Shown here one piece after another: positions 31,776 through 46,600 of a stretch of 64,000 nt of DNA. Origin of the DNA: Pteria penguin (lineage: Eukaryota > Mollusca > Bivalvia > Pterioida > Pteriidae); the NCBI GenBank assembly GCA_035048485.1, contig CM068583.1, positions 24,961,341 to 25,025,340 on the forward strand, read 5' to 3'. Position numbers and translations under genes: made by a program. The notes beneath the pieces were generated by a model. The model was not told the DNA's origin. It ran no database searches and saw only the letters and a program-made list of their open reading frames with translations. Every line of letters begins with the position of its first letter. Position 1 is the first letter of the stretch.

Positions 31776-32129
31776 TCATTATGTGGTGTATCTAGCCTCA
31801 CCTCTTGGAATGCATTGTCTTAACTATGTGATGAACTTGCATGTCGGCATTGCTCACTCTGATAAAATTTGAATCCCATTAAAATAAATACATGTACAGT
31901 CCTTATGTTTCATGTCAATGTTAGTGTGCAGAAAGATCAAATATCCAATACAAAGAAAAATTGTATTATCACAAGCAGACATCATCAAAGTCTATGAGCC
32001 CATCAAATACACAAATTCTTATAAGATAACTCCATTACTATGGATACAGATGCAGTACGTCAAGAAAACATCATACTGATTTTAATTTTAAATAACGCTG
32101 TATAATGTCATATTTCATAATGACATCAA

Positions 32130-32790
32130 TATAACCTACATTTTCAAAAAATGCAGGATGACATATTTCACGATGACATCAAACAGACATATAGTTTTCA
32201 AATAATGTACAAATAGTTCTTCATACTGATCCATATTTTTCAAATAACGCAGTATGATATATTTCAAGATGACATCAAACTGACCTATATTTTTCAAATA
32301 ATGTACATACAGTTCTTCATACTTATCAATATTTTTCAAATAACGCAGTATGATATATTTCAAGATGACATCAAACTGACCTATATTTTTCAAATAATGT
32401 ACATATAGTTCTTCATACTGATCAATATTTTTCAAATAACGCAGTATGATATATTTCAAGATGACATCAAACTGACCTATATTTTTCAAATAATGTACAT
32501 ATAGTTCTTCATACTGATCAATATTTTTCAAATAACACAGTATGATATATTTCAAGATGACATCAAACTGACCTATATTTTTCAAATAATGTACATACAG
32601 TTCTTCATACTGATCAATATTTTTCAAATAATGCAGTATGATATATTTCAAGATGACATCAAACTGACCTATATTTTTCAAATAATGTACATATAGTTCT
32701 TCATACTGATCAATATTTTTCAAATAACACAGTATGATATATTTCATGATGACATCAAACTGACCTATTTTTCAAATAAGGCTGCATGAC
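32130..32790. repeat. 96-bp minisatellite, about 6.5 copies, itself a 48-bp dimer
   Basis: Units containing 'atttttcaaataatgtacat'...'ttcttcatactgatcaat'...'caaataacgcagtatgatat' recur every 96 bp. Within a unit, two half-units of about 48 bp share atttttcaaataa. Because 96 is a multiple of 3, the minus strand stays open for 203 codons with a YLKNIDQYEELYVHYLKNIG-type period. No start context, exon border or domain supports coding. Confidence 0.93.
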
Positions 32791-35700
32791 ATCATATTAC
32801 ATGATGACATACTGACCTATATTTTGCAAATTATTTCCGTCCATTAAGTTTAAACGAACTACATCACCTTACTGTAAAGTGTTTACATCTTCCGTATGTA
32901 CATGTATATAAGTTTAATGTTAACTTTATAAGTACGTGTATCTATGATACTAAGCACAAAGGTAAGTAATGTAAAAAAAAAAAAACAAAAACAATGCTTT
33001 AAGCAGACACAATAAGGATGAGCTACAATTCTACCTGGTAAATGAAGCTTTTAGCTTAACACAAACATGCCATACTCTACAAACTGCAACTCTGTGCACA
33101 ACTGAGTCCAGACAATCTAGATGCCAGGGTATTAAGTAAATATATCTTGGGGTCAGAATGCTGTGTTATCAAGACACAAAACTTCAGGAGAAATTGATAT
33201 CATATACAATAGATTATCCCAGTGCTTCTTTATTACACTTTTTTTTCAAGTAAGAAATATAAGCACTTTTTAAAATCATACAAAATGGGATCAGTTTCCA
33301 TGCAATTTTGTACTAAAAAGAATTGGTAAATTCCATGCTGAATTCTCTCAGTGCTTCTTAATTTTGTCCATAAAGCTCACAATGGAAACTCTTCAGAGTC
33401 CAACAAACTTGTTGACCCTGTGTAGAATACACTGAAAAGGGTCGGATTATGATTCCCACAAGTATCAAATGACTACATATCACCGAGTTTCACGTTTTCT
33501 TATTTGTTGCTCTCAAACACGTCTTCTCGCTTCGTCTTCTCACTTAAAAAATGTCTTGAGATGCGTATGAATCACTGCATAATATATGTCTGGCAAATCT
33601 CAAGCAGACTTTCTAATAAATGGCCATGTTTTTTTAGATTCACTTCTACAAAAATTATATTTATCTATTTTTATTCACTCCAAAAACTGATTCCTGAACT
33701 TCATTGTGTATCAAAACAAATGCCAGTTGTTCCAACCAATTGGGGTAGAAAGATTTTAAGACATATATACAGAGGATATAGAATATTCTTTCCCTCTAAC
33801 AAGAAATAATGCATGACATTCCAATTACACAAATTTCTGAATAATTGCACAATATTAATCATTAAGTCAGCATAATTCATAGAAAAAAATGTGGCTTTTC
33901 TTTTTGAAGTTTTTGCCACAGAAAAACATACAAACAAATCAGCAATCAGAGCCAAAGTTACATGCCCCAAAATCTTTGATTCTAGGTGCATGAGAATATA
34001 TGACCTTTGACAAATTATATAGGATAAAAAATACAACAAATAGGTACAACAGACAAAGCATGTATACAAAGACAATAATGTCTTGTACTTGTAATACAAA
34101 GACACCATAATCATACTATATTAATTTGTATCTTACTTTAGTAACATACCTCAATTAGTTCACAATACCATAAACATTTCAAAATATTCACACTTAGAAT
34201 TGTGATGGGTTTTTTTAGGGTTCACTTTTTATCTGAGGGATGCATTACTTGAAAATATGTGAGATGTCTGTAGGCTGAAAGCTTTATATTTCTTATTTTC
34301 TAATAGAATACTTTTGGAAATCTATGAAAGAGACCTTCAACAGAACATACAAAATTGCAGATATATGAAGATATATCATTTACCTACCCATAACACCAAT
34401 AAAGTAATATGATTTTCACCACAAACACTGTAAATTGAACGATGCAAGACAAGAATGGCAAATAAAGCAGGGCATATTGAATGCATACTTACAGCATGTC
34501 TATATTCTTTACAGTTTATAATCCAAAACAATTCAATTCAATATACAAATGACATAATATTTTCAATGAGCAAACATGGTAGATATATATCAGCAATGTG
34601 GTAAAACCAATCTAGTTAAATTTAGACTTGTAACTTTGAGACTTTGTGATACATTTCATTAATAAGATCTAACACCCTCATCTTCATAACACCATGACCT
34701 TTTTTTGTGCCTCAGCAAAGTGGTTACAATACAACGCAGTATTTTAAGTCTCTGGAGAAATCACAAGTTGAATTTTAACCAGACTGTAGTAAAACAGCTT
34801 TACTACAACCTATATCAGTTCTTACATATTTCATAGATGGCATATATGTTAATTCTATACAATGACATTCAAAATTTCAAATATATTAATACCCCAAAGC
34901 ACCTACGTAAATAATTTCAAAAATATCAAAATCTGTAAGCAATCACAAACATTTATTTTACAGAAATGTACAATTTTCGATTTTCTGTGTACATTTAATT
35001 GCATTCTTTTTTCTATAAAACTTGAAAATACTAAAACTCCTTGTAACTACATTTCTTTTTTTTAAGCTTTAAAAAATGTTATGTCCTCATATAATGAAAA
35101 TATTTCAGAAAGGAAGTTGCAAGAATAATGAAAATATTAATAATTAGTAAAAGATAAACCAGGTAGATGCTGTAAGATTTTCTTTTTCCACATGAGGTAG
35201 TTTATAAACTTATGTAAAATAAATAGCAGTGTTTTGACCTGAATAAGAGAAAGTTTAGATTATTCAATGTTTTTAATGATTTCCAAATGATTTGCAACAT
35301 TAACATGAAATAGATTCATAAAATTTAAAATGTTAAAGGTTTCAAATCCATATTTTTGTTATCTAGAGAGAATAATAATTTTTCATATTTACTCCTTTCT
35401 AATGTATTAGCTTTGATATCAGAATGTGAAACAGGGTATACAACTAGAAAAGATGCGGAAATGATATGACGGAAATTCAGTCAAATTATTTGATATAGTT
35501 TGAATTCTTAATTTTAAAACATAGCAATTTATTTTGGGGATAATGACGACTGTTGTGAGATTTTTAAACTTCTGTTTTGCCATCACTGTATGTGATAAAC
35601 AATCCTGATTTAACTTTAATAAGAGTCTTTTCAAAACTCATCAAGCAGCTTATGCAATGATTCCTTACAAGACAAAGACATTTCACATTATAAATTCTAT

Positions 35701-37217
35701 TTAAAAAAAAAAGTAAAAGACAAACAAATATAAGCCCTATAATTTGAATGTTTGGAACGAACAAACATACATCTTTTCTCAAGTTTAAACAAATGACAGG
35801 TAAATAAATTCTGAAATTCCCACAAAGCAATTAATTAGATAGCAACCCCTTCTTCACTATCATTTCAGGAATCAAAGGAACAAATACCTTGTCTAAATCT
35901 ATAAACCTTCAACCCTGAAATGATATGAACATTCTGATAAACAAATTAAGGTAAAGACACCTTTGTACATTTCAGTGTAATATTTCTGTAGTATTATTAT
36001 TAATTTTATTCTTAAAACAAATTATACACTATATACACTGTGAAACTCAAATGTTGAGTTTTTTTTTCAAGACAAAGAGGTGAAATGGTAAGGTTTGTCT
36101 CATTAACATTACGGCAAATCTACATATCTATATATTCATTTATTTGTTGGGAAATAATTATTACCGGGTAATATCTGTTTTAAATTTTTGTTTTAGCTTC
36201 CAGTTCTTAGAAATAATTTCAATTACATTTGAAACACTGAGATTTTGAATCTTAAATCCTAGATTTACACATGAAATTTGTAAGATTATGAGGAATATGG
36301 GTGTTAATACATGCAGTAAACCAATGAATGACAGATTTTCTTAGATATCTACATGGCAATAGTGTCATATGTAATAGACAGACATGAAAAACACAGTATG
36401 TCTACCATTTTAAATGGTGGGCATAAATATTACATCTGTACCTTCAGCACAGTATGATTACACTACAGTACAATGAAATATATGGCACAAATTGTACAGC
36501 TGAATACAAAAATAAAAACGTTAGTATATATGTAAATATGTGACAATGAGAACATAAGAATCTTTGCATTTATTCTGATCTTTTTTACACATATTGTACC
36601 TGTTTTTGATGTAAAATAATTTTTAACAGAGGTTATAAGAAAAACCTGAGATTTTAATATAATGGGTTGTCTCTTTTTTTCAGATAAATGCAAAAATTCT
36701 CCAAAAATGATATAAATTAAGAAAAAATGATGAAAACATAAAACTGTCACATCTATGAAATTTATACAACTCAGAGATAATGTACATGAAGCTTTCTAAG
36801 AGAAAAAAAAATGCTTTAATTTATTCTCCACAATTTAAACACAAGATTCTTGAATTTAGTGTAAAAATAATCTTATACACCTAGCACCATAACACATGAA
36901 ATATGAGCCCTGAATGAAAACGACCAAATAAAAAATGTCAATACTGGCAGTTAGTTTGCGCTGAGGAAAGACACATAAAATGTGCTCAAAATAAAGCTGT
37001 AACACCAGAAGCTAACTACATAGCAGTGTATCAACATCATCGTTATGTCCAACACGAGTCCATCTGAAGTTCATGTTTCATTTTTGATCAACAAAAATTG
37101 AGGTATAATTATATCTAACTCGTAACAGTTAAGAATCTACTCATGTCGAGTAACTTTTCAAAAGACAACTCACAATTTAGATTTAAATTGGTCTGAGGTT
37201 TGGTAAGAAGATCCATT

Positions 37218-37673
37218 TTAAGCCTTTGACCCTGGCGTATGAGGTAGTACAGGTTTATGTGACCTTGACCCGTAGCTTAAACCAGATCTTTTCTGTGATC
37301 CAGGGGAGCCCAAATGAGGCTGGCTTACAGAGGATTTACCATCAAGATTTGAAGATGTGGCATGCATCATCTTTGAAAGTAACTCACTCCCACTAGAGCT
37401 TGAATGAAAAGTATTTGTCATTGAGTGAGGTACAACTGTGGTATGGTCAGTATGCGATGATCGTCTCACATTATTTTCTGACATGGTTTTCTTGCCATCG
37501 TTGAAACTGTCATCTTGGAAATGGTCAGATTCAGCATCCTGTTGTGACTTGAACTCAGTATCCTCATCATCTTCTGGATGCAATGAGGGATCTTCAAATG
37601 ATAAGGAATCGTCCTGACCATCATTTAATGAATTTTCACCTTGACACTGTGAAGACTGCTGTGGTGAAGACAT
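37218..37673 (-). CDS. FN3 receptor last coding exon: Ser-rich tail
   Basis: 456 nt ending in TAA at 37218-37220. It has an acidic block (SLSFEDPSLHPEDDEDTEF), then Ser/His-rich sequence, and ends PVLPHTPGSKA. No P3-type Neogenin C-terminus is present. Confidence 0.8.
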   Translation of the reverse strand: MSSPQQSSQCQGENSLNDGQDDSLSFEDPSLHPEDDEDTEFKSQQDAESDHFQDDSFNDGKKTMSENNVRRSSHTDHTTVVPHSMTNTFHSSSSGSELLSKMMHATSSNLDGKSSVSQPHLGSPGSQKRSGLSYGSRSHKPVLPHTPGSKA

Positions 37674-40600
37674 CTACAAATAAGTCAATAAATGTAGCAC
37701 TTGAAGAACAAATTGTTTTAGAAGTTTCTGTGTAATCCTTTACTCCATACTGTGCTATAACAATGAAATCCAAATAAGTCTTGACACTCAGGAATGTAAA
37801 GTACTATCCATGATACAATAAGAGATCAAATTCTTTGATTAAGCCTGAATGTTCAGATATTAATTCCTATATATTGCATGGTCAATTTCTTTTAAATGTT
37901 GATGATAAAAGGAAAAGGACAGATCTAATTCTATAGAAGACAAAAATATGCATTAGTTAACAAATGAGCTGATATAAACAAAAGTGATGAAAATTCTACA
38001 TAATAAAATATTCCCTTAACCAAGTCAATTATTAAGTAATACAGTAACTGTACCAGGGCTGATGATTCTGTAATGGCTAGAGGTTTCTTTTTGCTTGAAG
38101 TACTATTACACTTGTAATACACTTGTCCATTCTTATGGACCACTTGGTCAGGCCCTGGACCCTGAAATAGCATTGACAAAATATATATATCTACACAGGT
38201 TGAAAGGACAAATCATTAGTTCAAAGTACATGTCATTCAATATACCTTCTTAATTTCAATCTTACCTCTAATTATATGCCAGACATAGGATATTTTGCTA
38301 TCCAAATTTGTTTCAATCTACTGTGATATTATAATATAGATTCAAATGTCATGGTTAAAATAGCATGAAAAAATTAGTTGTCAGGCATCAAACATATTAA
38401 ACTGTGTGATATGTAAACAAGTCTATTTCCTTGAAAAATTTATGAGCTACAGCACGAAAGTTTAGATACATGTAACAGCAATTCTTTTGTGTATAGGGAA
38501 CTGATTGGAATTTTGTCTGGGAAGCAACTTTAACCACATCTATTGAAGTAAGATGTAATGATCCCAGACTCGGAAATCTGTTTCTTTAGTATAATTGACC
38601 TTTATCAAGCTAAAACATATTTTCTTTGAAAACATCTCTACTGAGATCTCACTTCAATACCACCATAAGATAAAAGAATTAATTACTTAAAATATACACT
38701 TTTAAATATTGAAAGATAAAAGATTTTCTCAGACTAGAGTGAGAGTTACCTTGCTATCAGAGAGCATGTTTTCGTGCAGCATTGGTCGAGAGGGATCGGA
38801 TTCTGGAAGGAGGGGAACATTGGGATTGGGAATATAACGCTGATTGTTACCAGTGATGAGTACATTTCCACCATTCATTGTAACAATATGTCTGGTAGAC
38901 TGGTGATACAGGTGGGCATAATGTCTGGTAATGATAAAAACAAGACATTCTGAGACTTCTATAACTAAACTGAATAATAAAACACATCCTAATTGCTAAT
39001 ACAAACATGATATCAGATTTTTTCCCTATTTGATCTTTAGAAACAAACTGTGCATAATTGTTCTAAACAAACATGGATAAGTTTTGTTTCTGCTTAATCA
39101 TTTTCAAAAATCTGGATTTGCTGTGTTCAAAATCAACAACAACAATTATGGACAATTCTATGATCATCATTAGATAAGAAATATCAATGACATGTCAAAA
39201 TGTCATGTATTAAAAATTTGACATTGTAACCAGTCAGATCTATCACCTTGCTGACATGCAGCTTACATATAAATCTCGTTAAAAAATGACTAAATTCATA
39301 CTGTACAAAAACACATGACTTTACATTTGTTTCTGAGTTCCCCAAGTTCATTTCTAACACGAAGAATATCTACTTAGTTCAATGGCAATGCCAAAACTCA
39401 ATCAACTGAAAACATATCTTAATCAAATAACACTTCAGTAATTATTCTAGGATAGTTTTACCTTTGTCGTAAAACAATAACCAGGATACATATGAGAATA
39501 CTTGATAAACCAATGGTACAGCCAATGATGATTCCTAGTCGCTGATCTTTTAAGGGACCGCCACTCTCTATCTCACCTTCATTCTCTGTATATAAAAAAG
39601 CCCATCATATCAATAAGGTATTGCATTTGCCTTTAACTTATTCTGTGCTCTGTATTTCCTGTATTTATGGATCATTAGAATCAAGAATCCATTGACATCA
39701 AGTCGTATTGCTCAGTCGTAGACAATGATATTTTTTTGTATAACAGGATTCAATTAAATGTCTATACACAATTTCCTTCATTATCAGAAACCCACAGCCT
39801 ATTCTCTGCTAGCGCTGCATGAAAAGAAACAAATTACAATGGGACGTGGGTCTCCGACGATGAATTTTCTTATACAAAAATACTTTCCATGTTACCAGGG
39901 CTTGCAGACATTTAAATTTGAATCATAACCAAGTATGGTTTACTGAATGAGCTTAGGCATTTTTACAGAACATGTGTCACTTGCTACAGGATATAGCTCT
40001 TTCTTTAAAAGTAGGACCAAAATTCCTTGATGACTGGCCTGCATGATTCAATGCATTTCATCATCCAACAGAGCATATAGGATATGTATATGAACATTAA
40101 GCAAACAGCCGACAATAACTTCCCCCTAGTTTATCATTAGAAGGCAATACATAGACTTTCGACAGCTTATGTCAAATTTGCCACTTTGTATAAATGTAGT
40201 TTAAATCATCTACTAGTTTGTCATTTGCTTTTAGTAAGTAGAAACAAACCCGCAGATGATTTATATTCAGATAGACAGACAGACATTTGAGAAAATTATC
40301 TTTATATGTTGCTTTGTTTCACTGGTGACACAAAAAATGATTACTATCCCAAAACTGTACCTGGATACTGAATGTCGCCATTCTGCTGATTACAATTCAA
40401 AGGACAGCTGAGTTTAATCTGGACAACATCTGAGGATGGTCCCATTCCTGCACGAGTACAAGCCCGCACTTTGAAGTAGTAAACTGTCTCAGTCAAATCA
40501 CTAACTACTGCAGTTGTTATGGTACCTACGTATTGGATGAAATTAGTTATGTAATAAACAATGCTGAATTAAAACTTTTAATGTACAGTGAGACGTGTCT

Positions 40601-43600
40601 TAGCAATGAGCTATATGACAACGTCACCTACTTATAAAGGTGAGTTTTTACCTTCCAAGCAGTTTTCCTACGAACTTAACTGCATATAAAGATCACTTTT
40701 AAATCTTCCTTTAGTTGACCTTTATACTGTACTACCAACATAGTAAAATAATATTACTGAATGGGAAGAAATGATTACATTAATTATGGCATCAAGCAAT
40801 TGTTTTAATTGATTGATTAATAGCTGATTAGATACAACAACAATGAATGATTGTGTATTATTGATTGATGAGTTTTTGAATTTTTTAACATTCAAAATTT
40901 TGAATACTTCATAAATTTTTCATTTTTCTTTTTTACGTGTCAGTAATGTTTGGAAATCTAACGGCATAGTTTAATTACAGATAGTACATCTTTATATTCA
41001 GCTCAGTGATGTAGGATAAGAACTTTGATAGATGTCCCATGTTTTAGATATCTCAGTTTGTGTATATCACAAGAAAATTACAGTTTCTCAAACTGAAGGT
41101 AAGTTACTCATATCTTATCTTATCAAACATATAAAATAATTTTGAAACTAGAAGAGTGTGTTTATCGACACAGCTGCCCCTTACAATGACAAAATTCATA
41201 GCGCATAATATAGCATGAATTATATTATTTGACTAAATACCATTCCCAATAAGGAAAGTCAGTCAAATGTTTTTATATAAAGTCCAATCAAATAAAATTC
41301 AAATCAAAATTACCGGGTAAGTGCTGCTTTGCTCAGAGGCTTCGCCCGGTACGACAACTTGCTTTGTCGCATATGCTTATCAAATAAATAAATGCTGTCT
41401 GAAAATATCAGACTAGGTCTAAAACTACCAACTGACACCTGTTTTTCAGTATGATTTTACAGAAACAGAGCGATCCCCTCTAGTAATGTAGTTTATTTTT
41501 GTTATTTGGATACATGACAATTTTCATCAAATCTGTACTTTTGATATTGAATTTTCGTCCATGGGCTAAAGGAAAGAGACAGAACTATATTTCTGCAAAT
41601 CAATAATCATAATACATGTAATGACTATTCTAATGCATCCTGTTTGTAACACACAATTTGTTTTGTTGGCCGATTTCAAAACTGCAAGGTGTTTAATATT
41701 TCACTGCAGTTTTTAACATGAGGTCAGACTTCACAGCAGTTCTGTGTATGACGTCACGGCAAGCCTGAATACTTATACACTTATACTCAATATTTTGTTC
41801 AAATGCATTAAAATAGGATTACCAGACATGTGTTCTACAAAACAGACAGGGTATCGGCAACACCTTTATGAAATTTACATTTCACTGCTCAGCTACTGCC
41901 TTCCTGTGAAGTTCACTTTCTGACAAAGGATTCAACAATACCTTGTCAATTCTTGTAAAACAGGCACATGGTTACCCTTTATTATTATACCTCAATTATT
42001 TTTAAAAATATGTAATAGTTACAACTGTTTTAATGTATGCTTCAGTTTTCCTTTAAGGACGTTATTGACGTAGATAAGTTTAATTCTGATTAGCAATTCT
42101 TATCATGATGGGTATGGAAAGTCATTACACAATGACCAATGCCATACAGTTGAGATCTTACTGATGGACAGTAAACAATAATTTATCTACTTCACATAGT
42201 AAAGTAGCTGGCATCCTTAAAGATATAACTTTTCACTCACATACTTTATCCCCACCCTCCACACTACCACTGTTACAAGGGAATAATGTATACATTTACC
42301 ATTCTTTTGAAATTTTTTCCATAGATCATCCCTTATATCTGGCTTCTTGTTATACTGAATGACATAGAATATAATGACTCCATTTTGCTTGGATGGAGGC
42401 TTCCAGTTCAGTTGAACCATACCATCTTTCAAAGGAACCAGTCTTATATCTTCTGGAGCATCAGGAACTGTCAAACAGTATCACATAATATATGTAATTA
42501 AAAAATGCCTATTACATATCTATGAAGTCATAAATGATGATTCTTATTTATTCCAGTAGTACTGAGATAGTAATAAAACTGTTATAGCCTAGAATATATA
42601 CAATATTTTTATTTATATTGCATCAGTAGTACCAGAGTAGTGTTCACTCTCTGACCTGCTATCCTGTATCCTTGCTATGGCAGTCTCGGATCTTAGAAAT
42701 AAGCCAGGCCTATGTCGCATAATGGTTCCTGCTTTGTATCCAAATCATAGAACATACATATCCGACCTTAGATCTAGTCAGATTACAATTCACAACCTTC
42801 TACTTACCAGACTTTACTGACTTTAAATTCAAAACCATAATATTAGCACATGTTATCAAGAATATTATGAAATGGTGATTATCATTTCTCAATATATGAA
42901 ATATGTGAAATAGAGTAATCAACATTTTCTGGTGTTTCTGTTTAATAAATATATATATAAGACCTGATGATGACTTGGTTCTTAACCAATGTCACATTCA
43001 TCATAAAAGCTGCTACCGGTACATAATCATTTCTAATAGGTAATGCCAAAGCTACGAGAACATTTGTGTAAAAATTTAGTTTTTTCATTCCCATTTATGA
43101 AAAAAAAGTCAAAATGGACCTATATTTTGCTCACCTGAGCACAATTTCCTCATTCACAAACAACTGACTGCTTGAAGTACTTTGCAGATACCTATATTTT
43201 AGTGTTAGTTGTGTTTTTGACAACTGACAAAAGACTTAAACTTGCTTCTCATCATTGAACAAATCAAAACAATTACATAAAGATATGTGAAAACTCGGAA
43301 TTCTTTTTTCCATTTTCTATTTTTGTTCAATGGCTTACTAAACATATTGATTGCTGCAAAACATTTAAATCTTGTCATGGTGTAAAATGAACATGCCAAA
43401 GTTTGAACAGCTTCTCTTCAGCATGCCAGAACTGGCCTATATCAAATTCAGAAAAAAACACAAGTTATAAAATAATCAAGAAAAACTAATTTTGACACTT
43501 GAAACCTACAAATAACCCTTCAAAATGATATTTCATAATAAAAGTTGGTAAATAAATGTTTAATTGCTTCTCAATATATTTTGAATAGATCAAGAAAATG

Positions 43601-46600
43601 ACACAAAATGTGTAAAAAAGAGTCAGTAATGTTTTTTTCTCCTTTTATTTACTGAGAGCTGCAAAACACTAACAATCCTGTTTTTGTGCAAAATAAAATT
43701 TAACTAGACTTTTAATGTGTCCATGCAACACAAATGCCCCTACTAGCAGTTTAGCTAGTGAAATCTAATTGCTAATATTTTCAGAAAATTTTTAATTTTC
43801 AAGGACAATTACTTGGTCAAAAATTACCGGAACATACCCATATTCAATCTTGACCTGCATTTTCCCCAAGATATATCTGTATACCAAATATCAATTTAAT
43901 CCATTAAACCTTCACTGAGAATATCAGTGGAAACTGTCATTTTTAAGAAATTTTCCATGTTCAAGGACAATAACTCTGTCAAAATTTACCGCACAACAGT
44001 CATATTCGAAGTGGACCTGCATTTTCCTTTGATACATTTTTACACTCAATATCAATTTAATCCAATTTCCAACAGGTGCCTTGAATTTTCTTTAAAAGGT
44101 TTTAAAACAAATATATTCATCATGCATCTATATCCAAAACAACTACTACATTTTGTAAATAAGACCTGGACACCAAGATTGTCAGCTTGGCAGTAAAAAT
44201 TATCATGAATATAAGTCAGTGATTATAGACTACAGCAATATTTAGAACATTTTGTAAATAGGAACTTGACACCAAGATAGAATTGTAAGCTTGGCAGAAA
44301 AAATAACTCTGAATATAGGTCAGTTGTTAGACTGTAGTAGTATTTAGCATTCTTACCATCTTCTTTAGTTTTTGATTTGAATGTGTTACTGTATGGACCG
44401 TAGACTGAATGAGAACGTGATCGGATAGATATGGAGTATGTAGTAAAAGGTTCAAGGTCATCCAAGGTCACAACTCTCTTGATTCCATCACTAGACAAGT
44501 GAAAAGTAATTAATTTTGTAAAATAAAAAAGAAGTTTGTGTAATAATCAACTACAAACCATAGCTTTTAAATTTTGAGAAAGTAATTTTGTTTAACTTGT
44601 CAGCACTTGCAGTGTTAAAATCCATGTAGCATGGCTTTACACATTATTTTAAAAATCATGGATAAAAAGAAGGAAAGATGTTTTACATAGGCATCACTTG
44701 AAAGTCCCTTAAATACATGATTTTATGCAGAGACTATCAAGAACTGAAACCACACCTCACTTTTCAATCAGTGATCTGACTAGAACTGTCAGTCTTAAAG
44801 GCAGCAGTTATAATGTCAGATATTTCTCATGTTCAAAATCAAGGATATATAATGCTGTCTACATGATAAAATAACCTTTGAATCTGTTAAGAGAGTATAT
44901 ACAAACCATACGTTTTTCAGGATAATTGATGAAAAACAAATTTTATCATATAATACATTACAGAACTGCAAATCGAATTATTCAAATAAATGACAGATAT
45001 TTTCAAAACTGAACTTACCTCATCTTATATCCAACATTTTGTATATCTGTGACTTTGTGGTATTTAACCTGATAATCTGTTATTTCCATGTTAACCCTTG
45101 GTCGACTCCACGTGACTAAGATAGTGGATGAAGAAATGGGTAACAGATCTATATTAGATGGGGGAGGGGGCTCTGGAGGACTGTTAGGTTCTAAGGCTTG
45201 AAACTGTTTGTTTACAATTCCAAGTGTTGTTCCTTTACCTTCCACCATTAAAGTGATTTCGTAGAACATTTTCTTCACTGAAGAAAACAAGGAATACATA
45301 ATTTGTGGTGAAATAAAAGAAAAGAATATCAATATTCAACAATAGTACAAATATGTTGTTCAAAAGTTAATATCAACACATAGGTTATAAAATTATTAAG
45401 CAAGCAATACAAGCCATTCTATTAAAGCAAACAAAAACTTATCAATCTCATTTCAATCTATTTGAAAACCAGAATGTTTTACTATAGTAACCAAGCAGTA
45501 TTTTGTTATTCGCGAAAATTGTCCATCAAATTTTTCATGCCTAGACGATCATCTAGTTGAATATTTCATTCAATCACAGACGAAACTTCGGTTTTGCAAA
45601 GACTACTAATAACCTTAACTAATTTTAAACCGACAGCTTGATATATCATTCCTTATTTATACGAATACCTGAATGTTTTATCCAATGCTATACAATCAAC
45701 TGAAACTTTTTTTCATTTTAGGACTACTTATACAAAGTGTAATAATTTCTGAAACTATTACAGAATATTGTTTATCACATGTTTTGCTGTTTATGCAGTG
45801 AAACATCACTATGTCAAAAATTAATTTATGACATAGGTGACATCACAGCGTAGAAAAGAATTGTGTCAACCTGGTGTTTGATGAAATAAATACCTTTTAA
45901 CTGAGTGTATACATGTGATAAAAAGAGTCTGAAATGAATTTTTATTTCATACGGTATTTATGAAACTCGTTGTGTGTTTTATATCCAACATCCAATATAT
46001 AAAAAAAACAACTCGTTTCATAAATACTGTATGAAATGAAAATTCATTTCAGATCCTATATATCTATATCAAAGTCTACTTGTTAAATATTTGTTTTTCA
46101 AGCTCAAAGCAAAAGTTGAATGACTTATTTCCTGTCAATAAATTAGCTAAATAGTTTTCTCTCTCGACACTATTATTAGTTGATTATTTCATTATCCCAT
46201 GTTATTATATTCTTTTTTGGATGAAATGAATTGAATATGTATTTTTACTGTTAAACTACTAGTTAAATGTTTCAATAAAGATAAGATTATTTGAGTAATT
46301 TTGTAAATTGGCATCAAACATATTGAGACCATTAGTCAATAATTTCAATCTACCAGTTGAATATTTCATACCTGTTAAGGGGCAGATTTGATTTATTGGT
46401 AGGAGCTTTTACTCCCTGTTGAGACTTATGGTTGAATAGTTTATTGTCTATTTAACTGATTTCGATCGAAGCTAAAAGTGTGGCTTGATAATGATAAATC
46501 ATATGAATAGAACATTTCTCTCTGATTTCCCAGCAAGTCTACAAGCTGCGTATCTTATTCCCTTCAATGCTATTACATGAATATTTTATTCCAGTGCTAT

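Noticed and set aside
32136..32747. 203-residue repetitive open frame as a gene
   Set aside because: It is explained by a 96-bp tandem repeat whose length is a multiple of three. No exon borders or domain were found. Listed as a repeat.
33701..34114. 137-codon open frame on the minus strand
   Set aside because: AT-rich, Cys/Tyr/Leu-biased, no domain and no matching neighbour; probably flank or 3' UTR of the receptor gene.
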